Below, piece by piece: positions 17,860 through 25,323 of a stretch of DNA of 37,619 nucleotides. Source of the stretch: Chlorobiota bacterium (GTDB taxonomy: Bacteria; Bacteroidota; Bacteroidia; JAADEI01); the NCBI GenBank assembly GCA_013153515.1, contig JAADEI010000019.1, positions 1 through 37,619 of the forward strand, read 5' to 3'. The notes below the pieces were generated by a model. The model did not search any database. It was not told the DNA's origin and saw only the letters and a program-made list of their open reading frames with translations. The translations under genes were made by a program, and so were the position numbers. Position 1 is the first letter of the stretch. The number at the start of each line of letters is the position of its first letter.

Positions 17860-19080
17860 TTAATTTGGTTTTCCATCTCTGTTCTTTGTATACAGAAAAA
17901 ACCAATAAAATCCCACGAATAGGACAATTCCCTTTTGAACATTAAGGATTGAGTCAACAAGGGCAAACCCTAACACGGCAATAAGAAACGTCAGCATAGT
18001 CCCTGAATTAATGTTTATAGCGAAATATGCCAACATAATCAGCCAAGCGAAGAAAAGGAATATCCCGCCCCCAAGCAAAAACTCAAGAAATTGATTGTGG
18101 GCATTTAAATTTTCTCGGACGGCAAGGTCATATCCCTTTTCTTGATAGCATCTTTGAAGGGTTGGTTTAACGTCTGTCGTGCCAACGCCTAATAGTACAA
18201 TCTCGGGATTATTTTTTATTGTTTCAATCGCACATGTCCAGACTTTAATCCTTACTTCATCGCCTTTGAAGAGATTTAATAACCTGAACCGAACGGCATT
18301 GTTATGCAGGAAAAGAGCCAACAAAATTATTGACACAGTGGCAATAGTCATAGTAGTTATTAGCCTTATTTTCCATGTTTTCATAATTAAAAAAATCATC
18401 CCAACAATTATAGAGATAAGAAAAACTATTGTCAGTCTGGATGCCGACTGCCACAAACCCAAAAGTAATAAAGCCAATATAACCCCATTGCCAAATCTGT
18501 TCTGTCCGATTACAATCCTCTCTATTGCAAAGGAAATGGCTATTGTGAGCATGAACGCCAGCAGATTGGGATGCATGTTAATTAAAGAAGAGAACTCAAC
18601 ATACGTTCTGGATAAGAAAAATTCCCATACGGACTGGGTGCTATGAAACCATTGATAAATCAAAATTCCTTCGGCTAACAATAGCATAATTAATGTTCCC
18701 GAAATGAAAGCAGTCTTTATTTCTTCTATTTGTTCATGTTTAAGCACAAGAAGTGGGCTTAAGACAATTGGGAAAATAACAAATGGCAGTTTTTGTATTA
18801 TGTCTTCAAAACTCAGAATTAAATTGGAAGAGTTCAACCCGCCAATAATTATCAGTCCGAAAAGCACGATGGAAGCCCAAAAGGGAACCCTATGTTGTCG
18901 GTATGCCTGTTTAAGAACACCGATGGCTTTGTCCCTATCAAACAGCAGATAAGCGAACCAAAAGAGAGAAGATAGCCAGATGGCTATTGTGTTAATGGCA
19001 TTTAGCAAAGCGAAGGAGAAGAATAGGATTTTTAAGTGACGTGTATGCCAGCAGTTCCAGAATGGGTCAATCTTTTTCAC
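17860..19080 (-). CDS. O-antigen ligase family protein (Wzy_C/RfaL type)
   Basis: A 406-residue polytopic membrane protein with about ten to twelve TM segments. The central region carries INMHPNLLAFMLTIAISF and GLWQSASRLTIVFL. A long extracytoplasmic loop ends in LNAHNQFLEFLLGGG, the HNxfLe motif typical of O-antigen ligases and polymerases. Such proteins join or polymerise undecaprenyl-linked glycans on the periplasmic face of the inner membrane. Whether this one is a WaaL-type ligase, a Wzy polymerase or a protein O-glycosyltransferase cannot be decided from sequence. Its start overlaps the end of the small GNAT gene by 4 nt (ATGA). Confidence 0.88.
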   Translation of the reverse strand: MKKIDPFWNCWHTRHLKILFFSFALLNAINTIAIWLSSLFWFAYLLFDRDKAIGVLKQAYRQHRVPFWASIVLFGLIIIGGLNSSNLILSFEDIIQKLPFVIFPIVLSPLLVLKHEQIEEIKTAFISGTLIMLLLAEGILIYQWFHSTQSVWEFFLSRTYVEFSSLINMHPNLLAFMLTIAISFAIERIVIGQNRFGNGVILALLLLGLWQSASRLTIVFLISIIVGMIFLIMKTWKIRLITTMTIATVSIILLALFLHNNAVRFRLLNLFKGDEVRIKVWTCAIETIKNNPEIVLLGVGTTDVKPTLQRCYQEKGYDLAVRENLNAHNQFLEFLLGGGIFLFFAWLIMLAYFAININSGTMLTFLIAVLGFALVDSILNVQKGIVLFVGFYWFFLYTKNRDGKPN

Positions 19081-19355
19081 GCAAGCAAATCCTTATATTC
19101 AGGATGTTTTTCAAGATATCTCTTCACGTATGAGCACACTGGAATAACTCTCAGATTATGCGTTCTGGCGAATTCAAGGGCTTTCCTTACCAGTTTCCCC
19201 GCTATGCCCCGACCCCTTAGTTCCTCAGGCACAAAGGTGTGTGGTAAAACAATGGTATTGTCGTCCTTGAAGAAGTATTCACAAACTGCTTCTTTGCCTT
19301 CTAATTCTACATAGAACTTCCCAGCGTGCTTGACTTCTATTTTTTTCTCTGTCAT
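19077..19355 (-). CDS. Small GNAT-fold N-acetyltransferase (YidJ/Gtn-like)
   Basis: This short protein has the core of the COG2388-type mini-GNAT family: [20 protein letters not shown], then the acetyl-CoA loop [20 protein letters not shown], then [19 protein letters not shown]. Members are single-domain acetyltransferases with unclear substrates. I chose ATG 19355 ([12 protein letters not shown], 92 residues), because the family usually starts close to the first strand. An in-frame ATG at 19385 would add ten residues. It overlaps the O-antigen ligase-like gene by 4 nt and diverges from panB. Confidence 0.88.
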   Translation of the reverse strand: MTEKKIEVKHAGKFYVELEGKEAVCEYFFKDDNTIVLPHTFVPEELRGRGIAGKLVRKALEFARTHNLRVIPVCSYVKRYLEKHPEYKDLLA

Positions 19356-19409
19356 AACTAACAAATTTTGTCTAAAAATAGGCACTACTGTTGATTTATG
19401 CGGGTTACT

Positions 19410-19417
19410 TACTTTTG
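19410..19417 (+). promoter_or_regulatory. Candidate -7 box immediately upstream of panB
   Basis: TACTTTTG matches TAnnTTTG perfectly and ends only 8 nt before ATG 19426. A TTG (19391-19393) lies 16 nt upstream, slightly short of the usual spacing. If used, the transcript would have almost no leader. Confidence 0.4.
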
Positions 19418-19425
19418 CTATTGCT

Positions 19426-20238
19426 ATGACACAGGAAAAACCAAAGAAGGTAACGACCTACACGCTCAAGCAAATGAAGCAGCAGGGCATCAAAATCGCT
19501 ATGCTCACTGCATATGATTACTCAACAGCACGGATTCTTGACGAAGCGGGAATAGACGTTATTCTCGTAGGTGATTCAGCAGCCAACGTAATGGCGGGCT
19601 TTGAGACAACCCTTCCAATAACCCTTGACCAGATGATATATCACGCCCAATCGGTAGTTAGGGCAGTTAACAGGGCTATGGTTGTGGTTGACCTGCCCTT
19701 TGGAACATATCAGGTTAATCCAGAGGAGGCGGTTAGGGCAGCAATCAGGATAATGAAGGAAAGTGGTGCCCACGCTGTTAAATTAGAAGGAGGCAGGCAG
19801 ATAGCCGAAGCAGTGAAACGCATAGTGGATGCGGGAATCCCCGTTATGGGTCATCTGGGCTTGACTCCCCAGTCTATCTATCAATTTGGAACATATAAGG
19901 TCAGGGCAAAGGAAGAGGAGGAAGCAAGGCGACTCAAAGAAGATGCTTTGTTGCTACAAGAACTGGGAGTGTTTTCCCTTGTTCTGGAAAAAATTCCTGC
20001 CGTGCTCGGAAAAGAAGTAACCGAAATGCTAAAAATCCCAACCATTGGGATTGGAGCGGGCAAGTGGACGGACGGTCAGGTTCTGGTTATCCATGACATG
20101 CTTGGAATAACTAAGGAATTCAATCCCCGATTCCTAAGGCGATATGCCAACCTATACGATGACATATTCAACGCCGTTCAACGTTATATAAAAGATGTTA
20201 AGGATGGCGACTTTCCTTCTGAAAAAGAACAGTATTAA
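19426..20238 (+). CDS. panB: 3-methyl-2-oxobutanoate hydroxymethyltransferase
   Basis: PanB makes ketopantoate from 2-oxoisovalerate and 5,10-methylene-tetrahydrofolate, the first committed step of pantothenate and CoA synthesis. The 270-residue form starting [19 protein letters not shown] has normal family length. Motifs include [17 protein letters not shown], the metal aspartates in [12 protein letters not shown] and VVVDLPFG, the catalytic glutamate in LVLEKIPA, and PTIGIGAG. An in-frame ATG at 19330 would add 32 residues (MTSIFFSV and so on) that do not belong to the family, and it overlaps the divergent GNAT start, so I rejected it. The 3' end overlaps the M23 peptidase gene by 44 nt. 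Confidence 0.97.
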   Translation: MTQEKPKKVTTYTLKQMKQQGIKIAMLTAYDYSTARILDEAGIDVILVGDSAANVMAGFETTLPITLDQMIYHAQSVVRAVNRAMVVVDLPFGTYQVNPEEAVRAAIRIMKESGAHAVKLEGGRQIAEAVKRIVDAGIPVMGHLGLTPQSIYQFGTYKVRAKEEEEARRLKEDALLLQELGVFSLVLEKIPAVLGKEVTEMLKIPTIGIGAGKWTDGQVLVIHDMLGITKEFNPRFLRRYANLYDDIFNAVQRYIKDVKDGDFPSEKEQY

Positions 20239-21832
20239 GGCTTTCTTGCTATCTTTTCCTATATTGTGTGGTTCGTTAGTGGCTCAAAATAAGCCATTGG
20301 ACACGCTCGTCCTCACTGGTGCCTTCGGCGAAATAAGAGGGTCGCACTTCCACGCAGGTTGGGACTTTTCCACTTTCGGAAAAGAAGGATTCCCTATCTA
20401 CGTCCACGACTCAGGATATGTTTACAGAATAAGGATTTCGCCTTATGGCTACGGAAGGGCTATATACATAAAGCATCCCGATGGCTCGTTCTCTGTTTAT
20501 GCCCACTTAAGGAAATTTGCCGAACCATTTGAAGAATACCTAAGAAACTATTTGTTACGAAATAAAACCAACATAGCAGATATCTATCCCCCCGCAGGAA
20601 AATTAATTGTTCGCAGAGGAGAAATCATAGGGTTTTCAGGGAACAGTGGCTCAAGCACTGGTCCACACTTGCATTTTGAACTTCGCAATGCCAAGGAAGA
20701 ACCGCTTTCCCCACTTAAATTCGGCTACTCACTGCCAGACAACAAGAAACCACAATGGAAATGGGTAAGGTTCTTTTATCCATACCAATATATTCAAAAC
20801 AAAGACACTGCATACACATTCCTGACCCCGCTCTTCGCTCTGTCGCCACAAAAACTAAACGGTAGGGTTGTCGAAGTGCCATACAAGAAAATTGCAGTCG
20901 GATTTAAGGGCTATGACCTTATCGGAAGCCGTTCCACAGGGATAGCACGTTGGTTCTTGATGGTAGATGATGACACGATTTTCCACTTCAAGGCAGACAG
21001 ATTGCCCTATCCACAAATGAAAGTAGCCACTGTAATGAGAGATAGGAAATATAACCTATATTTTGTCCCTTATGGTATCACTCACGCTTCGCTTAGAAAA
21101 TCAGAGAATCAGGGAGTTATTACCGTTGGAGAGAAGACCAGAAAAATAGAAGTCGGTATTTGCGATAACTTCAATAATTGCAATACAATCGCTTTTTCCG
21201 TAGTGTGTGAGAAACAATGCAAAGAAAACCCAAGGATTAAAAATTGGTGGTTAACGCCAGAAAAAGACACAACGGTTAAATTTAATGAGTTCACTGTTTC
21301 AATAGGCAAAGGGACCTTGTGGTATCCAGCCCCTGTGAAAATTGCGGAATGCAACGAAAAGCGGCAGTGTGTGCAAATAACTCCTTCTGTACCTGTTAGA
21401 AAACCTTATGAAATTGTTGTTAAACCCACTTCTGATAAGAATCTTAATAAAGCCTATTTGCAAGTCAAGGGAGGAAGCCAGAAAGTAATTACACCAAGTC
21501 AAATAAACGGGTCTGAACTGGTTTTTAAACCCAGAACCTTCGGGCAGTTTGAATTGAGATACGACACAATAAAACCACGAATTTGGCTTAAACAAACAGA
21601 TTGGCAGTTAAAGGAGTATATCCAGATATTCATTGACGACAGGGAAACAGGCATAAAAAAATGGGATGTATTCATTGATGGAGAATGGATTCCAGCGGAA
21701 TACTATCTTTACGAAAAGGCACTGAGGATATATATGAATGAACCACCCTCAGGAAAACAAAGAACCTTAAAAGTCATGGTAAAAGACAAAACAGGAAACA
21801 CAAAAACATTGACTAAAACCATCGTTTATTAG
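20195..21832 (+). CDS. Secreted M23 (LytM/lysostaphin-type) peptidase
   Basis: A 545-residue protein with a signal peptide ending at SLVAQ (about residue 31). The M23 zinc site is complete: HFHAGWD (H53, D57), H104 in VYAHL, and HLHFE (H158, H160) after [12 protein letters not shown]. Family members cut peptide cross-links of peptidoglycan or activate amidases in the periplasm. The peptidase domain lies at the N-terminus, and the remaining roughly 370 residues are beta-rich with Ig-like segments and no motif that I recognise. The start is inside panB. ATG 20204 (MATFLLKKN) is an alternative that would shorten the overlap from 44 to 35 nt and leave the signal peptide intact. Confidence 0.92.
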   Translation: MLRMATFLLKKNSIKAFLLSFPILCGSLVAQNKPLDTLVLTGAFGEIRGSHFHAGWDFSTFGKEGFPIYVHDSGYVYRIRISPYGYGRAIYIKHPDGSFSVYAHLRKFAEPFEEYLRNYLLRNKTNIADIYPPAGKLIVRRGEIIGFSGNSGSSTGPHLHFELRNAKEEPLSPLKFGYSLPDNKKPQWKWVRFFYPYQYIQNKDTAYTFLTPLFALSPQKLNGRVVEVPYKKIAVGFKGYDLIGSRSTGIARWFLMVDDDTIFHFKADRLPYPQMKVATVMRDRKYNLYFVPYGITHASLRKSENQGVITVGEKTRKIEVGICDNFNNCNTIAFSVVCEKQCKENPRIKNWWLTPEKDTTVKFNEFTVSIGKGTLWYPAPVKIAECNEKRQCVQITPSVPVRKPYEIVVKPTSDKNLNKAYLQVKGGSQKVITPSQINGSELVFKPRTFGQFELRYDTIKPRIWLKQTDWQLKEYIQIFIDDRETGIKKWDVFIDGEWIPAEYYLYEKALRIYMNEPPSGKQRTLKVMVKDKTGNTKTLTKTIVY

Positions 21833-21852
21833 ATCTTAAATTAGATCTTAAA
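21829..21852. repeat. Perfect tandem 12-bp repeat at the end of the M23 gene
   Basis: TTAGATCTTAAA occurs twice head to tail (21829-21840 and 21841-21852), followed by AATAAAGATC. The first copy contains the TAG stop of the M23 gene. A GATCTT/AAGATC pairing could form a weak hairpin, but there is no T-run, so it is not a convincing terminator. Confidence 0.7.
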
Positions 21853-21889
21853 TAAAGATCAAGTTGCGTATAGAAAATAAAGTTAAAAC

Positions 21890-21899
21890 GAAACGTTTC
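21890..21899. repeat. 10-bp palindrome GAAACGTTTC
   Basis: A perfect palindrome between the M23 gene and the end of the TDRP remnant. It could be an operator or a chance sequence; nothing else nearby supports a role. Confidence 0.3.
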
Positions 21900-21905
21900 C
21901 TTTGC

Positions 21906-22076
21906 TTAAAAAGTCATTATTGTTACGGTGGCTTCCACCTGTGCACTTCCCTTTTCAACAGCTATTCGGGCATCGGGAGCAATCGTGGGTCGGTCCGTTA
22001 TGATTTGTGCATTAACAGAATATGACGAAAGACAAAATGCAGATGTAATAAGATACACAAGAGGTCCTTCCGTCAT
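21906..22076 (-). pseudogene. N-terminal remnant of a 'TDRP' outer-membrane transporter-type beta-barrel protein
   Basis: A 56-codon frame starts at ATG 22076 with a plausible signal peptide (MTEGPLVYLITSAFCLSSYS, then VNAQ). It continues IITDRPTIAPDARIAVEKGS AQVEATVTIMTF and stops at 21906-21908. The mature start, (I/V)ITDRP followed by a VxKGSxQxE segment, is characteristic of Bacteroidota outer-membrane beta-barrel proteins annotated as transporter or phenol meta-pathway (MetA_deg-like) proteins, which are normally about 250-300 residues long. Only the first 30 or so mature residues remain, and no continuation exists in the 70 nt before the M23 gene. It begins 27 nt past the 3' end of the tRNA. 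I read it as a deletion remnant; expression as a tiny secreted peptide cannot be excluded. Confidence 0.6.
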
Positions 22077-22102
22077 AGGATAAGTTTTAAAATCTTAAGT
22101 AG

Positions 22103-22194
22103 CGGAGGGGGAGGGATTCGAACCCTCGGAGCCAGGGGTTGCCCGGCTCAACTCCTTAGCAGGGAGCCCCGTTCGGCCTCTCCGGCACCCCTCC
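22103..22194 (-). tRNA. tRNA-Ser(GCU)
   Basis: A 92-nt class II tRNA. The acceptor stem GGAGGGG pairs with CCCCTCC and the discriminator is G. The anticodon stem-loop is GCTCC-CTGCTAA-GGAGT with anticodon GCT (reads AGC/AGU). A long variable arm (GAGCCGGG CAA CCCCTGGCTC) and a T arm GAGGG-TTCGAAT-CCCTC complete it. CCA is not encoded. It lies between dnaA and the TDRP remnant on the same strand. Confidence 0.97.
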
Positions 22195-22224
22195 ATCCTT
22201 TGCAAAATTAAACAACTTCCAGAA

Positions 22225-23640
22225 TTAATTAACGCTTTGGAGGGCGGATTTAATTCCCTCAATGAGCTTTTTCAAATGTTGATCGGTCCTCTGTTTTTCC
22301 CCGATTTGAGAGCATGCATAGATGACTGCGGTATGGTCGCTTCTGTTAAGGAAAGTCCCTATTTGTTTCATGGGGAGGCTTGTCAGTTCTCTGGCAAGGA
22401 ACATTACCAGTTGCCTCGCAATAACTATATTGCGTTTCCTACTCTTGCTTCTCATTTCTTCAAGCGTAACACCGGTTTTTTGGGTTACAGCAGCGGCAAT
22501 CTGTTCAATGCTCAAGGGCAGATCGCTTTTCTCAACGTGAGTGCCAATGATTTGCCGTACTAAGTCCAGTGTTATATTGTTCCCCACCAGCGTGGCATGT
22601 GCCAAAGTGGATATGAGCACACCTTCCAAATCTCTGATGCTTCCCGGAACATTCTTAGCAATAAATTCAACTATCTCTCCCGGAAGAGCTACACCCTCCT
22701 GTTTTAATTTTATTTGTAAAATCTTCTTTCGCGTTTCATAATCAGGTGTGGTTAATTCAGCAGATAGTCCCCACTTGAATCGGGACAAGAGCCTTTCGGT
22801 AAACCCTTTTAATTTAATAGGCGGTTGGTCCGTAGTTAGAATTATTTGTTTCTTCCCATTATGCAAAAAGTTAAATATATGGAAAAGGACCTCTTGGGTC
22901 TTTTCTTTCCCTGATAAGTGATGCACATCGTCAATTATCAAAACATCAGCATTGTAATAGAATTGCATAAAATCATCTATGGCATTTCGCTTTAGCATCT
23001 GAACAAACTGAGACGTGAAAATTTCCCCGGTTGTATAAATAACTAATTTATTTGGATGCTTGGAAAGGATGGCGTTCCCTATCGCATGCACTAAATGCGT
23101 CTTGCCCAAACCCACATCGCTATACACAACGAAAGGATTAAATGAAGTTTGACCGGGCTTCTCGGCAATACGTAATCCCGCCGACCGCGCTAATCGGTTA
23201 CACGAACCCTCAACAAACGTATCAAAAGTGAGCGAAGGATTTAAGTTATTCGCCTTAATAAGACGGTTATTAAGCCCTGGGATAGCATACGGGTTCTTGA
23301 TCAGTTCCATCATACTTGAAATGGAAGGGTCAAAGTGTTCGGGACGATTGCTTGGAATGTGCATATCTTTCTTATTCTTACTGTCCACAGGAACTTGATA
23401 TTCAAGTGTTGCCCCAGAACCCAGAACTCTTCTTAATGTTTTTTTGAGCAAACCTACATAATTCGCTTCAAGCCATTCATAATAAAAATGACTTGGGACA
23501 CGCAGAACAAGATGCTTATCTTTAATTAATTCAACGGGCTTAATAGGCTTGAACCAAGCATCAAATTCTTCCCTTCCAACATTATCTTTTATAATTCGCA
23601 AACATTCATTCCATACACTATTCACATCTTTCATTGTCAT
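22225..23640 (-). CDS. dnaA: Chromosomal replication initiator protein DnaA
   Basis: DnaA binds DnaA boxes at the origin and opens the duplex. With the start at 23640 (MTMKDVNSVWNECLRIIKDN) it has 471 residues, the normal length. ATG 23634 is nearly as good. The ATG at 23718 adds 26 residues without family character and was rejected. Domain I starts VWNECLRIIKDNVGREEFDAWF. The AAA+ domain has Walker A VGLGKTHL (K180) and Walker B VLIIDDVHHLSGKEKTQ. The C-terminal DNA-binding domain contains MKQIGTFLNRSDHTAVIYACSQI. The downstream neighbour is tRNA-Ser. The upstream gap to the metallophosphatase holds one consensus DnaA box. Confidence 0.98.
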   Translation of the reverse strand: MTMKDVNSVWNECLRIIKDNVGREEFDAWFKPIKPVELIKDKHLVLRVPSHFYYEWLEANYVGLLKKTLRRVLGSGATLEYQVPVDSKNKKDMHIPSNRPEHFDPSISSMMELIKNPYAIPGLNNRLIKANNLNPSLTFDTFVEGSCNRLARSAGLRIAEKPGQTSFNPFVVYSDVGLGKTHLVHAIGNAILSKHPNKLVIYTTGEIFTSQFVQMLKRNAIDDFMQFYYNADVLIIDDVHHLSGKEKTQEVLFHIFNFLHNGKKQIILTTDQPPIKLKGFTERLLSRFKWGLSAELTTPDYETRKKILQIKLKQEGVALPGEIVEFIAKNVPGSIRDLEGVLISTLAHATLVGNNITLDLVRQIIGTHVEKSDLPLSIEQIAAAVTQKTGVTLEEMRSKSRKRNIVIARQLVMFLARELTSLPMKQIGTFLNRSDHTAVIYACSQIGEKQRTDQHLKKLIEGIKSALQSVN

Positions 23641-23777
23641 GCTATATCTATTTACGTATTGCAAAGATTGGGCATTTGTTCCAAACGAATAATGTGAAAT
23701 GTGGGAACTTTGAAACAATTTATTTCACCTCACCATATAAATGACATTTTGTTAATAAATGACTGATTTTGAGTTTA

Positions 23778-23786
23778 TTATACACA
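23778..23786 (+). promoter_or_regulatory. Consensus DnaA box upstream of dnaA
   Basis: TTATACACA matches the TTATNCACA DnaA box perfectly and lies about 140 nt upstream of the dnaA start in AT-rich sequence (23719-23830). I found no second good box nearby. It could serve dnaA autoregulation; a single box is not enough to call an origin. Confidence 0.4.
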
Positions 23787-23804
23787 AAATCTATGCAGAT
23801 TGTG

Positions 23805-24689
23805 TTAGATATTATCAGTTTTTCCAGATTTAAATTCCACGGAATCAGGCTTTTTAGATGAAAAAAGGAGCGAACCGACATAGTGTCCTGCCCAGCCAGC
23901 CTGAGCAATAACCACTGGCTCACCGCCTTTGTTGAAAACTATTTCCGGCGGATTCAGAACAGTGTGACTATGCCCACCAATTATCACGTCTATATGTCGG
24001 CTATTACGTGCCAAATCAATGTCCGACAATCTGTCACCATGTTTTTTATATCCCAAATGCGACAGGCACACAACCAGATTGCATCGCTTCCTCTTCAACT
24101 CACCAGCCATCGCATCAACAACACTGATAGGGTCTAAATAAGTTATCCCCTTCCATAAGTCCTCAGGAACCAGCCCCCTCAGGTCAATGCCTGCACCCAC
24201 AAAGCCAACCCGGAAATTTTTCCTTCTTACGATCACCCATGGCTTAACGATATATTTCAATGCCTCGTGCTTTATTAGATAGTTTGTGTTCACCACAGTA
24301 AACTTCGCCTTTTGAAGTTGTTGAGCAAGGTTGTCTATCCCATAGTCAAACTCATGATTGCCTATGGTTACAATATCATACCCAAGCCTGTTCATCGCTT
24401 CTATTTCCAAAGCCCCTTTATAGAAGTTGAAATATGGCGTTCCCTGAAAGAAATCACCGGCATCAACCAGAATGTTTAATGGAAACTGTTTTCTGAGTTT
24501 GTTGATTAGAGTTGCCCTGCGGGCTATTCCCCCAAGCCCATTGTTTGTGGGTTCAAAATGGCTATGCCAATCGTTAGTGTGGAAAATAGCGAGGGTTTGA
24601 GGAGAGGGTTTCAGGCACGAAGACAACCAGAAGGGCAGGGTAGCAGTCCCCAAAACGAATTTAATTGCCCTGCGTCTCTTAGGGTTCAT
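23805..24689 (-). CDS. 5'-nucleotidase-type metallophosphatase (UshA catalytic half), lipoprotein
   Basis: A 294-residue protein starting MNPKRRRAIKFVLGTATLPFW with a lipobox LSSC (C25) and an arginine-rich n-region that could be a Tat-like signal. The calcineurin-like fold has all metal motifs: HTNDWHSHFEP, DAGDFFQG, GNHEFDYG, LSHLGYKKHGD and GGHSHT. It would hydrolyse nucleotides or related phosphoesters in the periplasm or at the surface. It corresponds to only the N-terminal half of E. coli UshA. The gene directly upstream encodes the C-terminal half and overlaps it by 11 nt from this start (ATG 24719 would overlap more). The two products probably act together. Confidence 0.93.
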   Translation of the reverse strand: MNPKRRRAIKFVLGTATLPFWLSSCLKPSPQTLAIFHTNDWHSHFEPTNNGLGGIARRATLINKLRKQFPLNILVDAGDFFQGTPYFNFYKGALEIEAMNRLGYDIVTIGNHEFDYGIDNLAQQLQKAKFTVVNTNYLIKHEALKYIVKPWVIVRRKNFRVGFVGAGIDLRGLVPEDLWKGITYLDPISVVDAMAGELKRKRCNLVVCLSHLGYKKHGDRLSDIDLARNSRHIDVIIGGHSHTVLNPPEIVFNKGGEPVVIAQAGWAGHYVGSLLFSSKKPDSVEFKSGKTDNI

Positions 24690-25323
24690 CTGGAATCTCA
24701 AATCCTTTTCTGAAAGCATCTCTCAATAAGAGATTTTGGGTCGTTGAAAATTTAAATTTTCTCAAAAAGGACAGGTCATCACCCCCACTGGCTAAATAGT
24801 CCGATAGGATAACTCTACAGCAAGGTTCACACTGAGTTGAATACACCTTAAAGTACCAACCCCTTGTCCTAATCGTCTTAAGAAGGGAGTCAAAGGTTTG
24901 TTGAGGGAGACACTGCTCAGCAACTATATTATCAAACGGCATTATCTGATAGATGTCTCTCAAAAGGAGAGGACCGGCATCTAAGCACGTCTTCCTTATT
25001 CCACCCTTGTTCTGAACTATCAGGCTTGGAGTGTCTCTATTTATCATGAAGATTGCCTGCTCAAATTGCCTTATTATAAGCATTCCAAGGGAGTCATCTT
25101 TACAATATCCGGCATTTAGAATTGTTATTGTATCATTAAGGGCGGAATTAATGCTATCCTTATATGGTTTTAACCATCGGGCTATTTCTTCGTTCTCTTC
25201 AATACTGGAATCCACCACTATCAGCCTACCTTCAACATAGTGCAGGTCCTGAGTGCATGCCCAGAAGACAAATGGGAACAGCAGGTTAGAAATGGCGATA
25301 CCTAAGGTCTTCAACCTCTTCAT
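24679..25323 (-). CDS. 5'-nucleotidase C-terminal domain lipoprotein (UshA C-terminal half)
   Basis: A 214-residue protein with a lipoprotein signal (MKRLKTLGIAISNLLFPFVF, then WAC with C23). It carries the substrate-binding domain of UshA-type nucleotidases. Family motifs are LIVQNKGGIRKTC, GPLLLRDIYQIMPFDNIVAE and SDYLASGGDDLSFL. On its own it lacks the metal site, which is supplied by the next gene; the split is common in Bacteroidota. Its start lies 38 nt inside the end of the PpiD-like gene. The signal peptide begins right at that ATG, so the overlap looks genuine. Confidence 0.93.
   Translation of the reverse strand: MKRLKTLGIAISNLLFPFVFWACTQDLHYVEGRLIVVDSSIEENEEIARWLKPYKDSINSALNDTITILNAGYCKDDSLGMLIIRQFEQAIFMINRDTPSLIVQNKGGIRKTCLDAGPLLLRDIYQIMPFDNIVAEQCLPQQTFDSLLKTIRTRGWYFKVYSTQCEPCCRVILSDYLASGGDDLSFLRKFKFSTTQNLLLRDAFRKGFEIPDEP

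Noticed and set aside
19330-19425. N-terminal extension of PanB by 32 residues
   Set aside because: The extra residues have no PanB character, overlap the divergent GNAT start and sit upstream of the only good -7 box; ATG 19426 gives the normal length.
21832-21860. GATCTT/AAGATC hairpin as terminator of the M23 gene
   Set aside because: The stem is short and AT-rich and is not followed by a T-run on the plus strand.
23641-23718. N-terminal extension of DnaA by 26 residues
   Set aside because: Domain I of DnaA starts at the VWNECL segment; the extension is polar, unlike the family and probably holds the promoter region.
23777-23786. TATAAT-like -10 element on the minus strand for dnaA
   Set aside because: Bacteroidota sigma factor uses TAnnTTTG rather than TATAAT, no -35 fits, and the match is the reverse of the DnaA box itself.
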